Shown here: positions 1 through 9,299 of the stretch, in pieces | Numbering within the stretch: the first letter of the stretch is position 1 | Layout: the number at the start of each line of letters is the position of its first letter | Source of the DNA: Bacillus sp. 2205SS5-2 | GTDB lineage: Bacteria > Bacillota > Bacilli > Bacillales > Bacillaceae_K | DNA: 64,000 bases | Reading direction: 5' to 3' | NCBI RefSeq assembly: GCF_037024155.1 | Contig: NZ_JAYKTS010000009.1 | Span: 62,001 to 126,000 of the forward strand | Program-made: the position numbers and the translations under genes | The notes under the pieces: generated by a model | What the model saw: the letters and a program-made list of their open reading frames with translations, nothing else | Told to the model about the DNA's origin: nothing | Databases searched by the model: none

Positions 1-27
1 CTACCACACATAAGGAGGTGAAGAGGG

Positions 28-1026
28 ATGTCTAGTGAAGTGTTGTCTCAAAATGAGATTGATGCCCTATTATCAGCTCTATCAACGGGTGAAATGAGTG
101 CAGATGATTTCAAAAAGGAAGAAGAAGAGAAAAAAGTTAGAGTATATGATTTTAAACGAGCTCTTCGTTTTTCCAAGGACCAAATAAGAAGTTTAACGCG
201 CCTTCACGAAAATTTTTCGCGACTATTAACGACCTATTTTTCTGCGCAACTACGGACATATGTTCAGATAACGGTCGCGTCAGCGGATCAAATTCCATAT
301 GAAGAATTTATCCGATCCATACCGAAGATGACGATATTAAATGTATTTGAAGTCCCTCCTCTAGAAGGGAGGATACTATTTGAGGTTAACCCACATATCG
401 CCTATGCCATGATGGACAGGGTCATGGGTGGAAAAGGGTCAAGTGTGAATAAGGTAGATAATTTGACTGAAATTGAAACAAAAATTATGTCTAACTTGTT
501 TGACCGAGCATTCGAAAACCTTCGAGAAGCTTGGTCGACTATTGCTAATATTGATCCTTTATTATCGGATTTTGAAGTCAATCCTCAATTCTTACAAATG
601 GTATCTCCAAATGAAACCGTTGTGGTCATATCTCTAGAAACCATCATTGGTGAAACGAGTGGAATGATTAATATATGTATCCCTCATGTGGTTTTGGAAC
701 CGATTATTCCGAAACTATCGGTTCATTATTGGATGCAAACGGAAAAAAAAGAGCGGGAGCCCATTGAGGTGGAAGCTCTACAACAACGCATTAAAAAAGC
801 GTTTGTGCCGGTTGTTGCTGAATTGGGGAATTCCCAAATTTCAATTGAAGACTTTCTAATGCTGGACAAAGGGGATGTCATTGAGCTTAATCAAAAGATT
901 GATTCACCACTGGTAGTAAAAGTCGGGGATGTCCCTAAATTCACAGCCCAACCTGGTAAAGTAAGCAAAAAATTAGCTGTACAAGTTCTTGATTCTTTGA
1001 AGAAGGGAGACGATGATGATGAGTGA
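28..1026 (+). CDS. fliM: Flagellar motor switch protein FliM
   Basis: FliM is a cytoplasmic C-ring protein that binds phosphorylated CheY and sets the direction of flagellar rotation. The 332-residue product begins with the CheY-binding type motif LSQNEIDALL (residues 6-15). A CheC-like middle domain follows, carrying MGGKG where many FliM proteins have a GGRG-type sequence, and the last ~80 residues form a SpoA/FliN-type domain. A strong ribosome binding site (AAGGAGGTGAAG) lies just upstream of the ATG. The 3' end overlaps fliY by several bases, which suggests translational coupling. The length is normal for the family. Only 27 bases precede the gene here, so its operon promoter lies outside the window. 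Confidence 0.97.
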   Translation: MSSEVLSQNEIDALLSALSTGEMSADDFKKEEEEKKVRVYDFKRALRFSKDQIRSLTRLHENFSRLLTTYFSAQLRTYVQITVASADQIPYEEFIRSIPKMTILNVFEVPPLEGRILFEVNPHIAYAMMDRVMGGKGSSVNKVDNLTEIETKIMSNLFDRAFENLREAWSTIANIDPLLSDFEVNPQFLQMVSPNETVVVISLETIIGETSGMINICIPHVVLEPIIPKLSVHYWMQTEKKEREPIEVEALQQRIKKAFVPVVAELGNSQISIEDFLMLDKGDVIELNQKIDSPLVVKVGDVPKFTAQPGKVSKKLAVQVLDSLKKGDDDDE

Positions 1027-2203
1027 TATGCTCTCACAAGACGAAATTGATGCTCTTCTTCGCGGAACAGCAGATGAAGCAGAAAGTAAACCGAATATAA
1101 AGGTCGAAGAATACTTATCTAGCTTCGAACAAGATACCTTAGGTGAAATAGGGAATATCTCATTTGGAAGCTCAGCAACAGCGCTCTCAACCTTGCTAAA
1201 CCAAAAAGTAGAAATCACAACGCCCACAGTAACGGTGATTGAACAGGCGAATCTACAAGATGAGTTTCCACAACCCTATGTGGCCATCCAAGTGCATTAT
1301 ACGGAAGGATTTATAGGAGCGAATTTACTCGTCATTAAACAATCTGACGCAGCGATTATTGCCGATTTAATGTTAGGTGGGGATGGATTAAATCCTTCGT
1401 CTGATCTCGGTGAGATTCAATTAAGTGCTGTTCAAGAAGCAATGAATCAAATGATGGGATCTGCTGCTACCTCAATGTCGACCGTATTTACGAAAAAAAT
1501 CGACATATCACCTCCGACCATTGATTTGATGTACTTGCCGGGAGGAGAAGGTTCCGAAAATATACCTAACCAGGATATGCTCGTTAAAATTTCTTTCTCA
1601 CTAAAAATTGGGTCTTTGATTGATTCAAATATTATGCAACTGGTTCCACTTACCTTTGCGAAAAGTTTAGTAGATGAATTATTAAACCAGGGCAATACAA
1701 ACGAGACAAAATCCGATACAATAGAAGAGAATCCGCCAAAAACTGCGAAAATTCGAGCGGCTCAACAGCAAGTTCCAGCATCGCTAGAACCAATGGGGAC
1801 AATAACACCGACACCACAAACACAGCCATTGGGAAAACCTCACGCTCCTCAACATTTTGGAGGATTGGGGAACGGAGAAAGCGTTCAGGTTCAACCTGCT
1901 GCCTTTACATCCTTTGGAACACCGCAATTACAAGAGCATGAAGCGCAAAATTTAAATATGCTGCTTGATATTCCTCTACAGGTGACAGTTGAGCTTGGTA
2001 GAACTAATCGATCGGTAAAAGATATATTAGAATTATCTTCGGGATCGATTATAGAACTAGATAAATTAGCGGGTGAACCTGTGGATATATTGGTGAATAG
2101 CCGCCTCATCGCTAGAGGTGAAGTGGTTGTAATTGATGAGAACTTTGGCGTTAGAATTACAGACATTGTTAGTCAAAGCGATCGTCTAAAAAAATTAAAA
2201 TGA
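1016..2203 (+). CDS. fliY: Flagellar motor switch phosphatase FliY
   Basis: FliY is the Bacillus-type switch protein that combines a CheY-P phosphatase with a FliN domain in the C-ring. The N-terminus repeats the LSQDEIDALL motif seen in FliM. Two CheC-type phosphatase helices are visible (LGEIGNISFGSSATALSTLL and VQEAMNQMMGSAATSM), each keeping the Glu and Asn needed for dephosphorylation. A Pro/Gln-rich linker leads to a C-terminal FliN/SpoA domain (residues ~310-395). Three consecutive ATG codons (1013, 1016, 1019) overlap the end of fliM. Spacing from the AAGGGAG ribosome site favours the second or third, so the start is uncertain by one codon. Confidence 0.95.
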   Translation: MMSDMLSQDEIDALLRGTADEAESKPNIKVEEYLSSFEQDTLGEIGNISFGSSATALSTLLNQKVEITTPTVTVIEQANLQDEFPQPYVAIQVHYTEGFIGANLLVIKQSDAAIIADLMLGGDGLNPSSDLGEIQLSAVQEAMNQMMGSAATSMSTVFTKKIDISPPTIDLMYLPGGEGSENIPNQDMLVKISFSLKIGSLIDSNIMQLVPLTFAKSLVDELLNQGNTNETKSDTIEENPPKTAKIRAAQQQVPASLEPMGTITPTPQTQPLGKPHAPQHFGGLGNGESVQVQPAAFTSFGTPQLQEHEAQNLNMLLDIPLQVTVELGRTNRSVKDILELSSGSIIELDKLAGEPVDILVNSRLIARGEVVVIDENFGVRITDIVSQSDRLKKLK

Positions 2204-2225
2204 GAATTCTTTGGGGGTAATACAA

Positions 2226-2588
2226 ATGGCAAACAAAATATTAATCGTCGATGATGCAGCATTTATGAGAATGATGATCAAGGACATACTAGTGAAGAAT
2301 GGCTATGATGTTGTGGCAGAGGCAGCAGACGGGGCACAAGCCGTTGAAAAGTATAAAGAGTTTAAACCAGACTTAGTCACAATGGATATTACAATGCCAG
2401 AAATGGACGGTATCACAGCTTTAAAGGAAATAAAAGGAATTGATAGTAGTGCCCGTGTCATTATGTGTTCTGCAATGGGACAACAAGCAATGGTAATAGA
2501 TGCCATTCAAGCTGGGGCAAAAGATTTTATTGTTAAACCGTTTCAAGCAGATCGTGTTTTAGAAGCGATTGGTAAAACTCTCGCATAA
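2226..2588 (+). CDS. cheY: Chemotaxis response regulator CheY
   Basis: This is a single-domain receiver of 120 residues that is phosphorylated by CheA and binds FliM at the motor. The acidic pocket (D9, D10), the phospho-acceptor D54 in VTMDITMP, and K104 in IVKPF are all present. An in-frame TTG at 2211 would add five residues but would consume the GGGGGT ribosome site, so ATG at 2226 is preferred; it also gives the usual CheY length. The gene sits between fliY and fliO in the operon, as in Bacillus subtilis. Confidence 0.96.
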   Translation: MANKILIVDDAAFMRMMIKDILVKNGYDVVAEAADGAQAVEKYKEFKPDLVTMDITMPEMDGITALKEIKGIDSSARVIMCSAMGQQAMVIDAIQAGAKDFIVKPFQADRVLEAIGKTLA

Positions 2589-2611
2589 TTGAGCAACAAG
2601 AAGGTGCATTT

Positions 2612-3286
2612 GTGTTGACTATAAAATACATTCATAGGATTGTTATTGCCATATTAATAGCGAGCTTCATCGGGTGGGGAACACCTCACCCGCAAGCTTA
2701 CGTAAACCCCACTGTTGATGATTGCTTTCTAAATCCTAATGCTGAGGGCTGCAAAGAGGATTTAATCGATTCTGACCCTACACCTGTAGATAATGAGATC
2801 GTTGCAGGACCTGGTGTTTCAGTGTGGGATTTTATTAAGATGATTTTCGCTCTTATTTTTGTCGTGGGTTTAATTTATTTGTTGTTACGATTTATTAATC
2901 AAAGGAGTCGAGCTTTCCAACAGACGAAACTAATACATAACTTGGGTGGTACGCCTTTAGGTGGAAATCGCTCTGTTCAACTCGTGAAGGTGGGAGAACG
3001 AATTCTTGTAGTGGGTGTTGGAGAGGATATTACTTTGTTAAAGGAAATTGATAATCAAGGTGAATACCAAGAAATTATTAACTCATTTCAGCAAACCCAA
3101 GATACAGTGTTGCAGGCTAACAATCCCATAACTAAGTTTTTAACTAAAGGTCAATGGAAAAAAAGAGAGGAAGAGTCAGAGAGTTCTTTTGGTTCTTTAA
3201 TGTCTTCCCAGTTAGCAGAAATGAAAAAAGGGAGAAAAAACATGTTAAACGAACTCAATAAAGAGGAGAAAAAACAAGATGAATGA
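2612..3286 (+). CDS. fliO: Flagellar biosynthesis protein FliO/FliZ
   Basis: This is the membrane protein FliO (called FliZ in Bacillus), which assists assembly of the flagellar export gate, notably FliP. The 224-residue product has a hydrophobic signal-like N-terminus, an extracytoplasmic stretch with two Cys residues, one membrane span at about residues 70-90 (FIKMIFALIFVVGLIYLLL), and a charged cytoplasmic tail rich in Lys/Glu. The start is GTG at 2612, with TTG at 2615 also possible. The 3' end overlaps fliP by 8 bases. Sequence conservation is low in this family, so the name rests on position and topology as much as on motifs. Confidence 0.88.
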   Translation: MLTIKYIHRIVIAILIASFIGWGTPHPQAYVNPTVDDCFLNPNAEGCKEDLIDSDPTPVDNEIVAGPGVSVWDFIKMIFALIFVVGLIYLLLRFINQRSRAFQQTKLIHNLGGTPLGGNRSVQLVKVGERILVVGVGEDITLLKEIDNQGEYQEIINSFQQTQDTVLQANNPITKFLTKGQWKKREEESESSFGSLMSSQLAEMKKGRKNMLNELNKEEKKQDE

Positions 3287-3944
3287 AGTGATGGAACTTT
3301 TTAATACAGGTTCTCCTGAAACGGTTTCCTCATCTGTTCGACTTCTGCTTTTGTTAACGGTTTTATCTCTGGCTCCAAGTATTTTAATCTTAATGACGTG
3401 TTTTACTCGAATTGTGATTGTCTTATCCTTTGTTCGAACAGCTTTAGCAACCCAACAAATGCCTCCTAATCAGGTGCTTATTGGGTTATCCTTGTTTTTA
3501 ACGTTTTTTATTATGGCTCCCACATTACAACAAGTAAACGACGAAGCTTTGACTCCGTTGTTTAATGAAGACATCTCTTTAGAGGAAGCTTATGAGAAAG
3601 CAGCTGTTCCTTTTAAAGATTTTATGAGTAAACATACTAGGCAAAAAGATTTGGAGCTGTTTTTAGCTTATTCAAAAGCGGAAAAACCCGACAGCATTCA
3701 AGATATTCCACTAACATCTTTAGTTCCAGCCTTTGCCATTAGTGAAATCAAAACCGCCTTTCAAATTGGGTTTATGGTTTTTATTCCCTTTTTAGTGATA
3801 GACATGGTGGTGGCTAGTGTGTTGATGAGTATGGGAATGATGATGCTTCCGCCTGTTATGATCTCTTTACCTTTTAAAATCCTTTTATTTGTTTTAGTGG
3901 ATGGCTGGTATTTAGTGATTAAATCGTTATTACAAAGCTTTTAA
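3279..3944 (+). CDS. fliP: Flagellar type III export gate protein FliP
   Basis: FliP forms the core of the export gate together with FliQ and FliR. The 221-residue product carries the diagnostic stretch around LMTCFTRIVIVLSFVRTALA and the C-terminal MGMMMLPPVMISLPFK motif. It has four membrane segments, the first of which is the presumed signal/anchor. The ATG at 3279 overlaps the end of fliO and is preceded by GAGGAG within the fliO coding sequence. Length and motif order are typical. Confidence 0.97.
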   Translation: MNEVMELFNTGSPETVSSSVRLLLLLTVLSLAPSILILMTCFTRIVIVLSFVRTALATQQMPPNQVLIGLSLFLTFFIMAPTLQQVNDEALTPLFNEDISLEEAYEKAAVPFKDFMSKHTRQKDLELFLAYSKAEKPDSIQDIPLTSLVPAFAISEIKTAFQIGFMVFIPFLVIDMVVASVLMSMGMMMLPPVMISLPFKILLFVLVDGWYLVIKSLLQSF

Positions 3945-3958
3945 GTAGGTGAAATTGA

Positions 3959-4228
3959 TTGAATGCAGAAATGGTCATCTCTCTCGCTGAGCGAGGAGTC
4001 TATACAACATTAATAGTTTGTGCTCCATTACTTCTTTTAGCTCTTGTAGTAGGACTACTTGTGAGCATCTTTCAGGCAACAACGCAAATTCAAGAACAAA
4101 CGTTAGCCTTTGTCCCGAAAATTGTTGCAGTAATGGTTGGGGTTATTTTCTTTGGTCCATGGATGTTATCCTTCCTGTTGTCATATACAACAGAAATTTT
4201 CACGAATTTAACACGGTTTGTAGGATAG
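3959..4228 (+). CDS. fliQ: Flagellar export gate protein FliQ
   Basis: FliQ is an 89-residue protein with two membrane hairpin helices that packs around FliP/FliR in the export gate. The sequence (VISLAERGVYTTL followed by FQATTQIQEQTLAFVPKI) is the conserved FliQ core. Translation most likely begins at TTG 3959, since the next Met lies inside the conserved N-terminus and TAGGTGA is well spaced upstream. It lies 14 bases after fliP and 4 bases before fliR. Confidence 0.95.
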   Translation: MNAEMVISLAERGVYTTLIVCAPLLLLALVVGLLVSIFQATTQIQEQTLAFVPKIVAVMVGVIFFGPWMLSFLLSYTTEIFTNLTRFVG

Positions 4229-4232
4229 TGGC

Positions 4233-5015
4233 ATGGATCAAATAGTGCCAATTTTTTCTGTTTTCCTTTTGATCTTTGTGAGGGTAGCCTCTTTTTTTGT
4301 GACAATGCCGTTGTTTTCTTATCGAACGATTCCAGCTCAACATCGCATTGGTTTTTCTGCCATCATTGCCTGGATAATGTATTATGTGGTCGCTGCTGAA
4401 CCGATACCGATTGATGGGATTTATTTTCTTCTTATCCTAAAAGAATCAATGGTGGGACTTCTTGTCGGTTTCGCAGCTTATATGATTATCTCTGCCATCC
4501 AAATTGCTGGAGGTTTTATCGATTTTCAAATGGGATTTTCAATCGCAAATGTTGTAGACCCACAAACAGGAGGACAAACGCCCATTACGGGTCAATATTT
4601 ATATACGTTCGCACTATTATTGTTACTTGCTTTAAACGGCCACCATCTATTGTTAGATGGCATTTATTATAGTTACGAGTTTATTCCCTTAAATCAGGCT
4701 TGGTTGCCTTTTAAAGATCCTGCGTTAGCGGAGTACATGATCACTTCATTTAGCGCAGTATTTGCCATCGCATTTCAAATGGCAGCTCCCGTGGTAGCAA
4801 CACTATTTTTAGTCGATATTGCTCTTGGTATAGTTGCACGGACTGTCCCACAATTAAACATCTTTGTTGTAGGCTTCCCGATAAAAATTGGTGTCAGTTT
4901 TGTCGTCTTATTTATTGTAATGGGAGTAATGATGGCGTTAATAGGGCAACTTTTTGAATTGATGCTTGTAACAATGAGAGAATTTATGGTGTTATTAGGG
5001 AGTTATCAGGAATGA
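4233..5015 (+). CDS. fliR: Flagellar export gate protein FliR
   Basis: FliR is a polytopic membrane protein (260 residues, about six spans) that completes the FliPQR gate. Family features include PLFSYRTIPAQHRIGF near the N-terminus, QIAGGFIDFQMGFSIANVVDP in the middle, and VARTVPQLNIFVVGFPIK near the end. The ATG at 4233 follows fliQ by four bases, and the 3' end shares an ATGA overlap with flhB. Confidence 0.96.
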   Translation: MDQIVPIFSVFLLIFVRVASFFVTMPLFSYRTIPAQHRIGFSAIIAWIMYYVVAAEPIPIDGIYFLLILKESMVGLLVGFAAYMIISAIQIAGGFIDFQMGFSIANVVDPQTGGQTPITGQYLYTFALLLLLALNGHHLLLDGIYYSYEFIPLNQAWLPFKDPALAEYMITSFSAVFAIAFQMAAPVVATLFLVDIALGIVARTVPQLNIFVVGFPIKIGVSFVVLFIVMGVMMALIGQLFELMLVTMREFMVLLGSYQE

Positions 5016-6094
5016 CCTATTTATCCTTAGATCTGCAGTTTTTCTCTGGTGAAAAAACAGAAGAGGCAACACCCAAAAAACGACAAGAGTCTAGAAAGAA
5101 AGGGCAAACCGCTAAAAGCCAGGATATGAATACAGCTTTCGTATTGTTAGCTGTTTTTCTATTTTTTACTTTTGGTGGAAGTTTTTTTGGAGGAATTGTT
5201 TTCACTTTATTTCATCATACCTTTGAAGATTATTTGTTTATGCCCTTATCCGTCAACACGATTGAGACCATTGCCGTTGAAATTTTTGGGCAAATGATGC
5301 TGTTAATGGGACCCATCATGCTAGTAGCTATGATTGCCGCTTTTGTGGGGAATTATTTGCAAATAGGCTTTCTGTTTTCAGCTGAACCTTTAACCCCTAA
5401 ATTGGAGAAAATTGACCCCATCAAAGGATTTAAGCGGATTTTTTCTATGAGGGCAATTGTCGAACTATTAAAATCGATTCTGAAAATCACTTTCGTCGGA
5501 ATGGCAACCTTTATTGTGCTCTATTCACGAATTGATGAGGTCCTAACATTATCTTTTAAAAGTCCTGCTACCTCTGTGAAAATCATGTTAAGTTTAACCG
5601 TTCAGATGGGTATTAGTGCGTCTGTCGCCTTATTGTTTTTAGCTACATTCGACTATTTGTATCAAAAATATGATTTCGAGAAAAATATTCGTATGTCTAA
5701 ACAAGATATTAAAGATGAGTATAAAAATTCCGAGGGTGACCCTCTCATCAAATCAAAAATCAAACAAAGGCAAAGAGAAATGGCGCAAAGAAGAATGATG
5801 CAAGAGATTCCTCAAGCGGATGTCGTCATTACCAATCCTACTCATTTTGCTATTGCCTTGAAGTACGATGAAGCAAAAGCTGATGCGCCAATTGTCGTTG
5901 CTAAAGGAGTAGATTTTGTCGCACAAAAGATAAAATTGATTGCTTCTGAACACGATATTATCATGGTCGAAAATCGTCCATTAGCTCGTGCTTTACATGA
6001 CAATGCAGAGATTGGCGAAAGCGTACCAGAAGAATTTTTTAAAGCAGTTGCGGAAGTGCTTGCCTATGTTTATCGTATACAAAATAACATTTAA
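5012..6094 (+). CDS. flhB: Flagellar export switch protein FlhB
   Basis: FlhB is a membrane protein with a cytoplasmic autoproteolytic domain that switches export from rod/hook to filament substrates. The product has 360 residues. A basic N-terminus (EEATPKKRQESRKKGQTAKS) precedes four membrane spans, and the autocleavage site NPTH is at residues 275-278, with cleavage expected between N275 and P276. The ATG overlaps the fliR stop as ATGA. The motif is intact, so normal substrate switching is expected. Confidence 0.97.
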   Translation: MTYLSLDLQFFSGEKTEEATPKKRQESRKKGQTAKSQDMNTAFVLLAVFLFFTFGGSFFGGIVFTLFHHTFEDYLFMPLSVNTIETIAVEIFGQMMLLMGPIMLVAMIAAFVGNYLQIGFLFSAEPLTPKLEKIDPIKGFKRIFSMRAIVELLKSILKITFVGMATFIVLYSRIDEVLTLSFKSPATSVKIMLSLTVQMGISASVALLFLATFDYLYQKYDFEKNIRMSKQDIKDEYKNSEGDPLIKSKIKQRQREMAQRRMMQEIPQADVVITNPTHFAIALKYDEAKADAPIVVAKGVDFVAQKIKLIASEHDIIMVENRPLARALHDNAEIGESVPEEFFKAVAEVLAYVYRIQNNI

Positions 6095-6126
6095 TTTTTG
6101 GTACAAATAGTGAGGAGTGAATGTAA

Positions 6127-8166
6127 TTGGCAGCAAAAGATTTAACCGTACTATCCAGTGTGATCTTAATCGTTGCCATGCTGGTCATTCCGTTCCCGCC
6201 TTTATTTCTAAGTATTTTTATCATAATCAATATTTCACTCGCACTATTAGTATTACTAACATCAATGAATATGCAGGAGCCCCTTCAATTTTCAATCTTT
6301 CCGTCCTTATTATTGTTATTAACATTATTTCGCCTAGCTTTAAATGTTTCCACAACAAGATCTATCTTGAGCCGGGGAGAAGCTGGAGAAGTGGTTGAAA
6401 CTTTCGGTACATTTGTTGTTGGTGGTAATGTTCTTGTGGGCTTGGTTGTTTTTTTAATCCTCATAATCATACAATTTGTGGTGATTACGAAAGGTTCTGA
6501 GCGTGTATCTGAAGTTGCCGCACGATTTACATTAGACGCGATGCCGGGGAAACAGATGAGTATTGATGCAGATTTAAATGCCGGCATGATTTCAGAGCAT
6601 GATGCAAAAGAGCGTCGTGAAAAAGTGGGTCGTGAAGCGGACTTTTACGGAGCCATGGATGGTGCTAGTAAATTCGTCAAAGGTGATGCGATTGCAGGAA
6701 TTATCATTGTTTTAATCAATTTGATCTTCGGTATTATCATTGGTGCTGTTCAAGAGGGGCTTCCGATTATGGAAGCAGCTACGAAGTACTCCCTACTTAC
6801 AGTGGGCGACGGGATAGTTAGCCAAATACCCGCCCTTTTGATTTCGACGGCTACAGGAATTGTAGTAACGAGAGCAGCATCCGATGGAAACCTTGGACAA
6901 GATATCATGGAACAACTCCTGTCGCAGCCTATTATGATGTATGTAGCAGGGATTACAATCTTATTATTAGGGATTGCTACCCCAATAAATGATCTATTAA
7001 CGATACCAATCGCAGGTATACTAGGATTTGGCGGATATATGGTAGGAAGACCAGCCTCTCCTGTTCAAGAATTAGAAGAAGAAAAAGAACAAATGCAAGA
7101 AACAGAAGAATTGAAAAACCCTGAGAGTGTGGTTTCCTTATTAAATGTTGATCCGATCGAGTTTGAATTTGGTTATGGGTTAATCCCATTAGCAGACACT
7201 AACCAAGGAGGGGACTTACTGGACCGAATCGTAATGATTCGAAGACAATTAGCGATTGAGCTAGGGCTTGTCATTCCAGTAGTACGAATACGAGACAATA
7301 TCCAACTTCAACCTAATGAATACCGTTTGAAGATTAAAGGAAATGAAATGGCTCGAGGGGAAGTCTTACTAGATCATTACTTAGCCATGAGTCCAAGTGG
7401 AGAAGAAGATCTGATAGATGGAATTGATACAGTCGAACCTTCTTTTGGATTGCCGGCCAAGTGGATTTCTGAAGATCAGAAAGAGCAAGCTGAAATCATG
7501 GGCTATACAGTCGTAGATCCACCTTCTGTTGTTTCGACGCATATTACAGAAATGATTAAAATGAATGCTCATGAATTATTGGGTCGACAAGAAACAAAAC
7601 AGCTTATTGATCATTTGCAAGAATCGTATCCAATTTTGGTAGAAGAGGTTACACCTACGCCTCTATCAGTAGGCGAAATTCAAAAGGTATTAGCCAAATT
7701 ACTAAAAGAAAATGTAAGCATTCGAAACTTGCCTATCATTTTTGAAACATTAGCGGATTATAGCAAACTGTCATCGGATACCGACTTAATAACGGAATAT
7801 GTTCGTCAAGCGTTGGCACGTCAAATTACTACTCAGTACATGGATCAATCGTCAACATCATTGAAAGTAGTTACTCTTTCCGGAAGAGTCGAGAAAGTGA
7901 TTGCAGATAGTATCCAGCAAACAGACCATGGCAATTATTTATCGGTAGACCCGAATGATTCACAAAAAATACTTGAAGCACTTGCTCATCAAGTTGAACA
8001 GTTATCCTTAATTGAACAGTCTCCCATTGTACTATGCTCGCCAGCGATTCGTATGTATATGAGGCAGCTATCAGAACGATATTTCCCGCAAGTACCTATT
8101 CTTTCTTATAATGAATTAGAAGCAAACGTAGAGGTCCAGAGCCTAGGGGTGGTGAATATGGAATGA
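6127..8166 (+). CDS. flhA: Flagellar export apparatus protein FlhA
   Basis: FlhA is the large export-gate protein with eight membrane spans and a cytoplasmic domain that docks chaperone-substrate complexes. The product has 679 residues. The FHIPEP family signature is visible as RFTLDAMPGKQMSIDADL with the following DAKERREKVGREADF, and a linker rich in Glu leads into the cytoplasmic domain from about residue 330. The start codon is TTG at 6127, preceded by GAGGAGTGAA. The stop overlaps the flhF start by four bases. Confidence 0.97.
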   Translation: MAAKDLTVLSSVILIVAMLVIPFPPLFLSIFIIINISLALLVLLTSMNMQEPLQFSIFPSLLLLLTLFRLALNVSTTRSILSRGEAGEVVETFGTFVVGGNVLVGLVVFLILIIIQFVVITKGSERVSEVAARFTLDAMPGKQMSIDADLNAGMISEHDAKERREKVGREADFYGAMDGASKFVKGDAIAGIIIVLINLIFGIIIGAVQEGLPIMEAATKYSLLTVGDGIVSQIPALLISTATGIVVTRAASDGNLGQDIMEQLLSQPIMMYVAGITILLLGIATPINDLLTIPIAGILGFGGYMVGRPASPVQELEEEKEQMQETEELKNPESVVSLLNVDPIEFEFGYGLIPLADTNQGGDLLDRIVMIRRQLAIELGLVIPVVRIRDNIQLQPNEYRLKIKGNEMARGEVLLDHYLAMSPSGEEDLIDGIDTVEPSFGLPAKWISEDQKEQAEIMGYTVVDPPSVVSTHITEMIKMNAHELLGRQETKQLIDHLQESYPILVEEVTPTPLSVGEIQKVLAKLLKENVSIRNLPIIFETLADYSKLSSDTDLITEYVRQALARQITTQYMDQSSTSLKVVTLSGRVEKVIADSIQQTDHGNYLSVDPNDSQKILEALAHQVEQLSLIEQSPIVLCSPAIRMYMRQLSERYFPQVPILSYNELEANVEVQSLGVVNME

Positions 8167-9299
8167 AAGTAACAAAAATTATTGCGCCAACAATGCCTGA
8201 AGCCATGAAAAAAATCCGCATGGAACTGGGAAATGATGCTGTTATTATTAATTCAAAGGTGGCCTATACAGGAGGATTTTTAGGTCTATTTAAAAAGAAA
8301 AACATAGAGGTTATTGCGGCCTTAGATACGAATCTTGAGAAAAGAATTAAACCAAAGCAAACGGAGGGTAGGGACGTTGCTACCAAACTTACCCCGGCTG
8401 TAGAATTCAAGGAAGAGAAGGTTCAAACCGACTCTTTTCAAAAAGAATTCACTGAATTAAAACAAATGATTCAACATTTATCTCATCTCCCTGCAACAAC
8501 GGACGCAGAGTACCCGAAGGGAATTCAAGAAATGTTAATGTACCTTCAATCCCAAGGGATTCACCAAGATTCACTGAATGAACTTGGAGATTTTCTTCTT
8601 AGCAAATTGGAGAATACGTCTGAGATTCCCAAAGAGGTAGAATCCTTGTCGAAAGAATGGTTTCGTTTACAAATGTCATCATTTGACTTTGGAGGAATTG
8701 ATTATTCCAAAAAATATATAAACGTTATTGGTCCTACTGGAGTTGGAAAAACGACAACATTAGCCAAGATTGCTGCAGAGGCTGTTTTGGCACATGGGAA
8801 AATGATTGCCTTTATGACCACGGATACCTACCGTATTGCTGCCATTGAGCAGTTGAAAACTTACGCACAGTTGTTGAACGTACCGGTGGAGGTAGTTTAT
8901 GACCGAGCAGATTATGCAAAATCGGTCGAAAAGCATCAAGATGCGGATATGGTTTTTATCGATACGGCTGGCAGAAATTATCGAGAAATCCAATATATTC
9001 AAGATCTTACAAAAATAATTGATTTTGCAGCGGATATGGAGACCATTTTGGTTTTATCCTTAACCTCAAAAGAATCTGACTTGGAAGCAATCATTGAGAA
9101 TTTTTCCGAATTGAACATTCAAAAATTTATTTTCACAAAAGTGGATGAGACCTCATCCTATGGATCCAGCTTCAATCTCCTCAAAAAATATCAGAAGGGC
9201 GCGGCGTATTTAACGAACGGGCAAGATGTACCAGATGACATTGTACAAGCGGACGCTGAAAAAGTTATTCAACTTCTTTTTAAGGGGTTTCCAAAATGA
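8163..9299 (+). CDS. flhF: Flagellar SRP-family GTPase FlhF
   Basis: FlhF is a signal-recognition-type GTPase that influences where and how flagella are assembled. The 378-residue protein has a basic N-terminal B region, an N domain, and a G domain beginning at about residue 186 with P-loop GPTGVGKTTT (190-199), DTAGRN, and TKVDET. ATGA overlaps at both ends couple it to flhA and flhG. Its GTPase-activating partner FlhG is encoded directly downstream. Confidence 0.96.
   Translation: MKVTKIIAPTMPEAMKKIRMELGNDAVIINSKVAYTGGFLGLFKKKNIEVIAALDTNLEKRIKPKQTEGRDVATKLTPAVEFKEEKVQTDSFQKEFTELKQMIQHLSHLPATTDAEYPKGIQEMLMYLQSQGIHQDSLNELGDFLLSKLENTSEIPKEVESLSKEWFRLQMSSFDFGGIDYSKKYINVIGPTGVGKTTTLAKIAAEAVLAHGKMIAFMTTDTYRIAAIEQLKTYAQLLNVPVEVVYDRADYAKSVEKHQDADMVFIDTAGRNYREIQYIQDLTKIIDFAADMETILVLSLTSKESDLEAIIENFSELNIQKFIFTKVDETSSYGSSFNLLKKYQKGAAYLTNGQDVPDDIVQADAEKVIQLLFKGFPK

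Noticed and set aside
4018-4245. Alternative frame protein overlapping fliQ
   Set aside because: The true FliQ frame has the conserved family sequence and a ribosome site; the other frame is Ser/Cys-rich without similarity.
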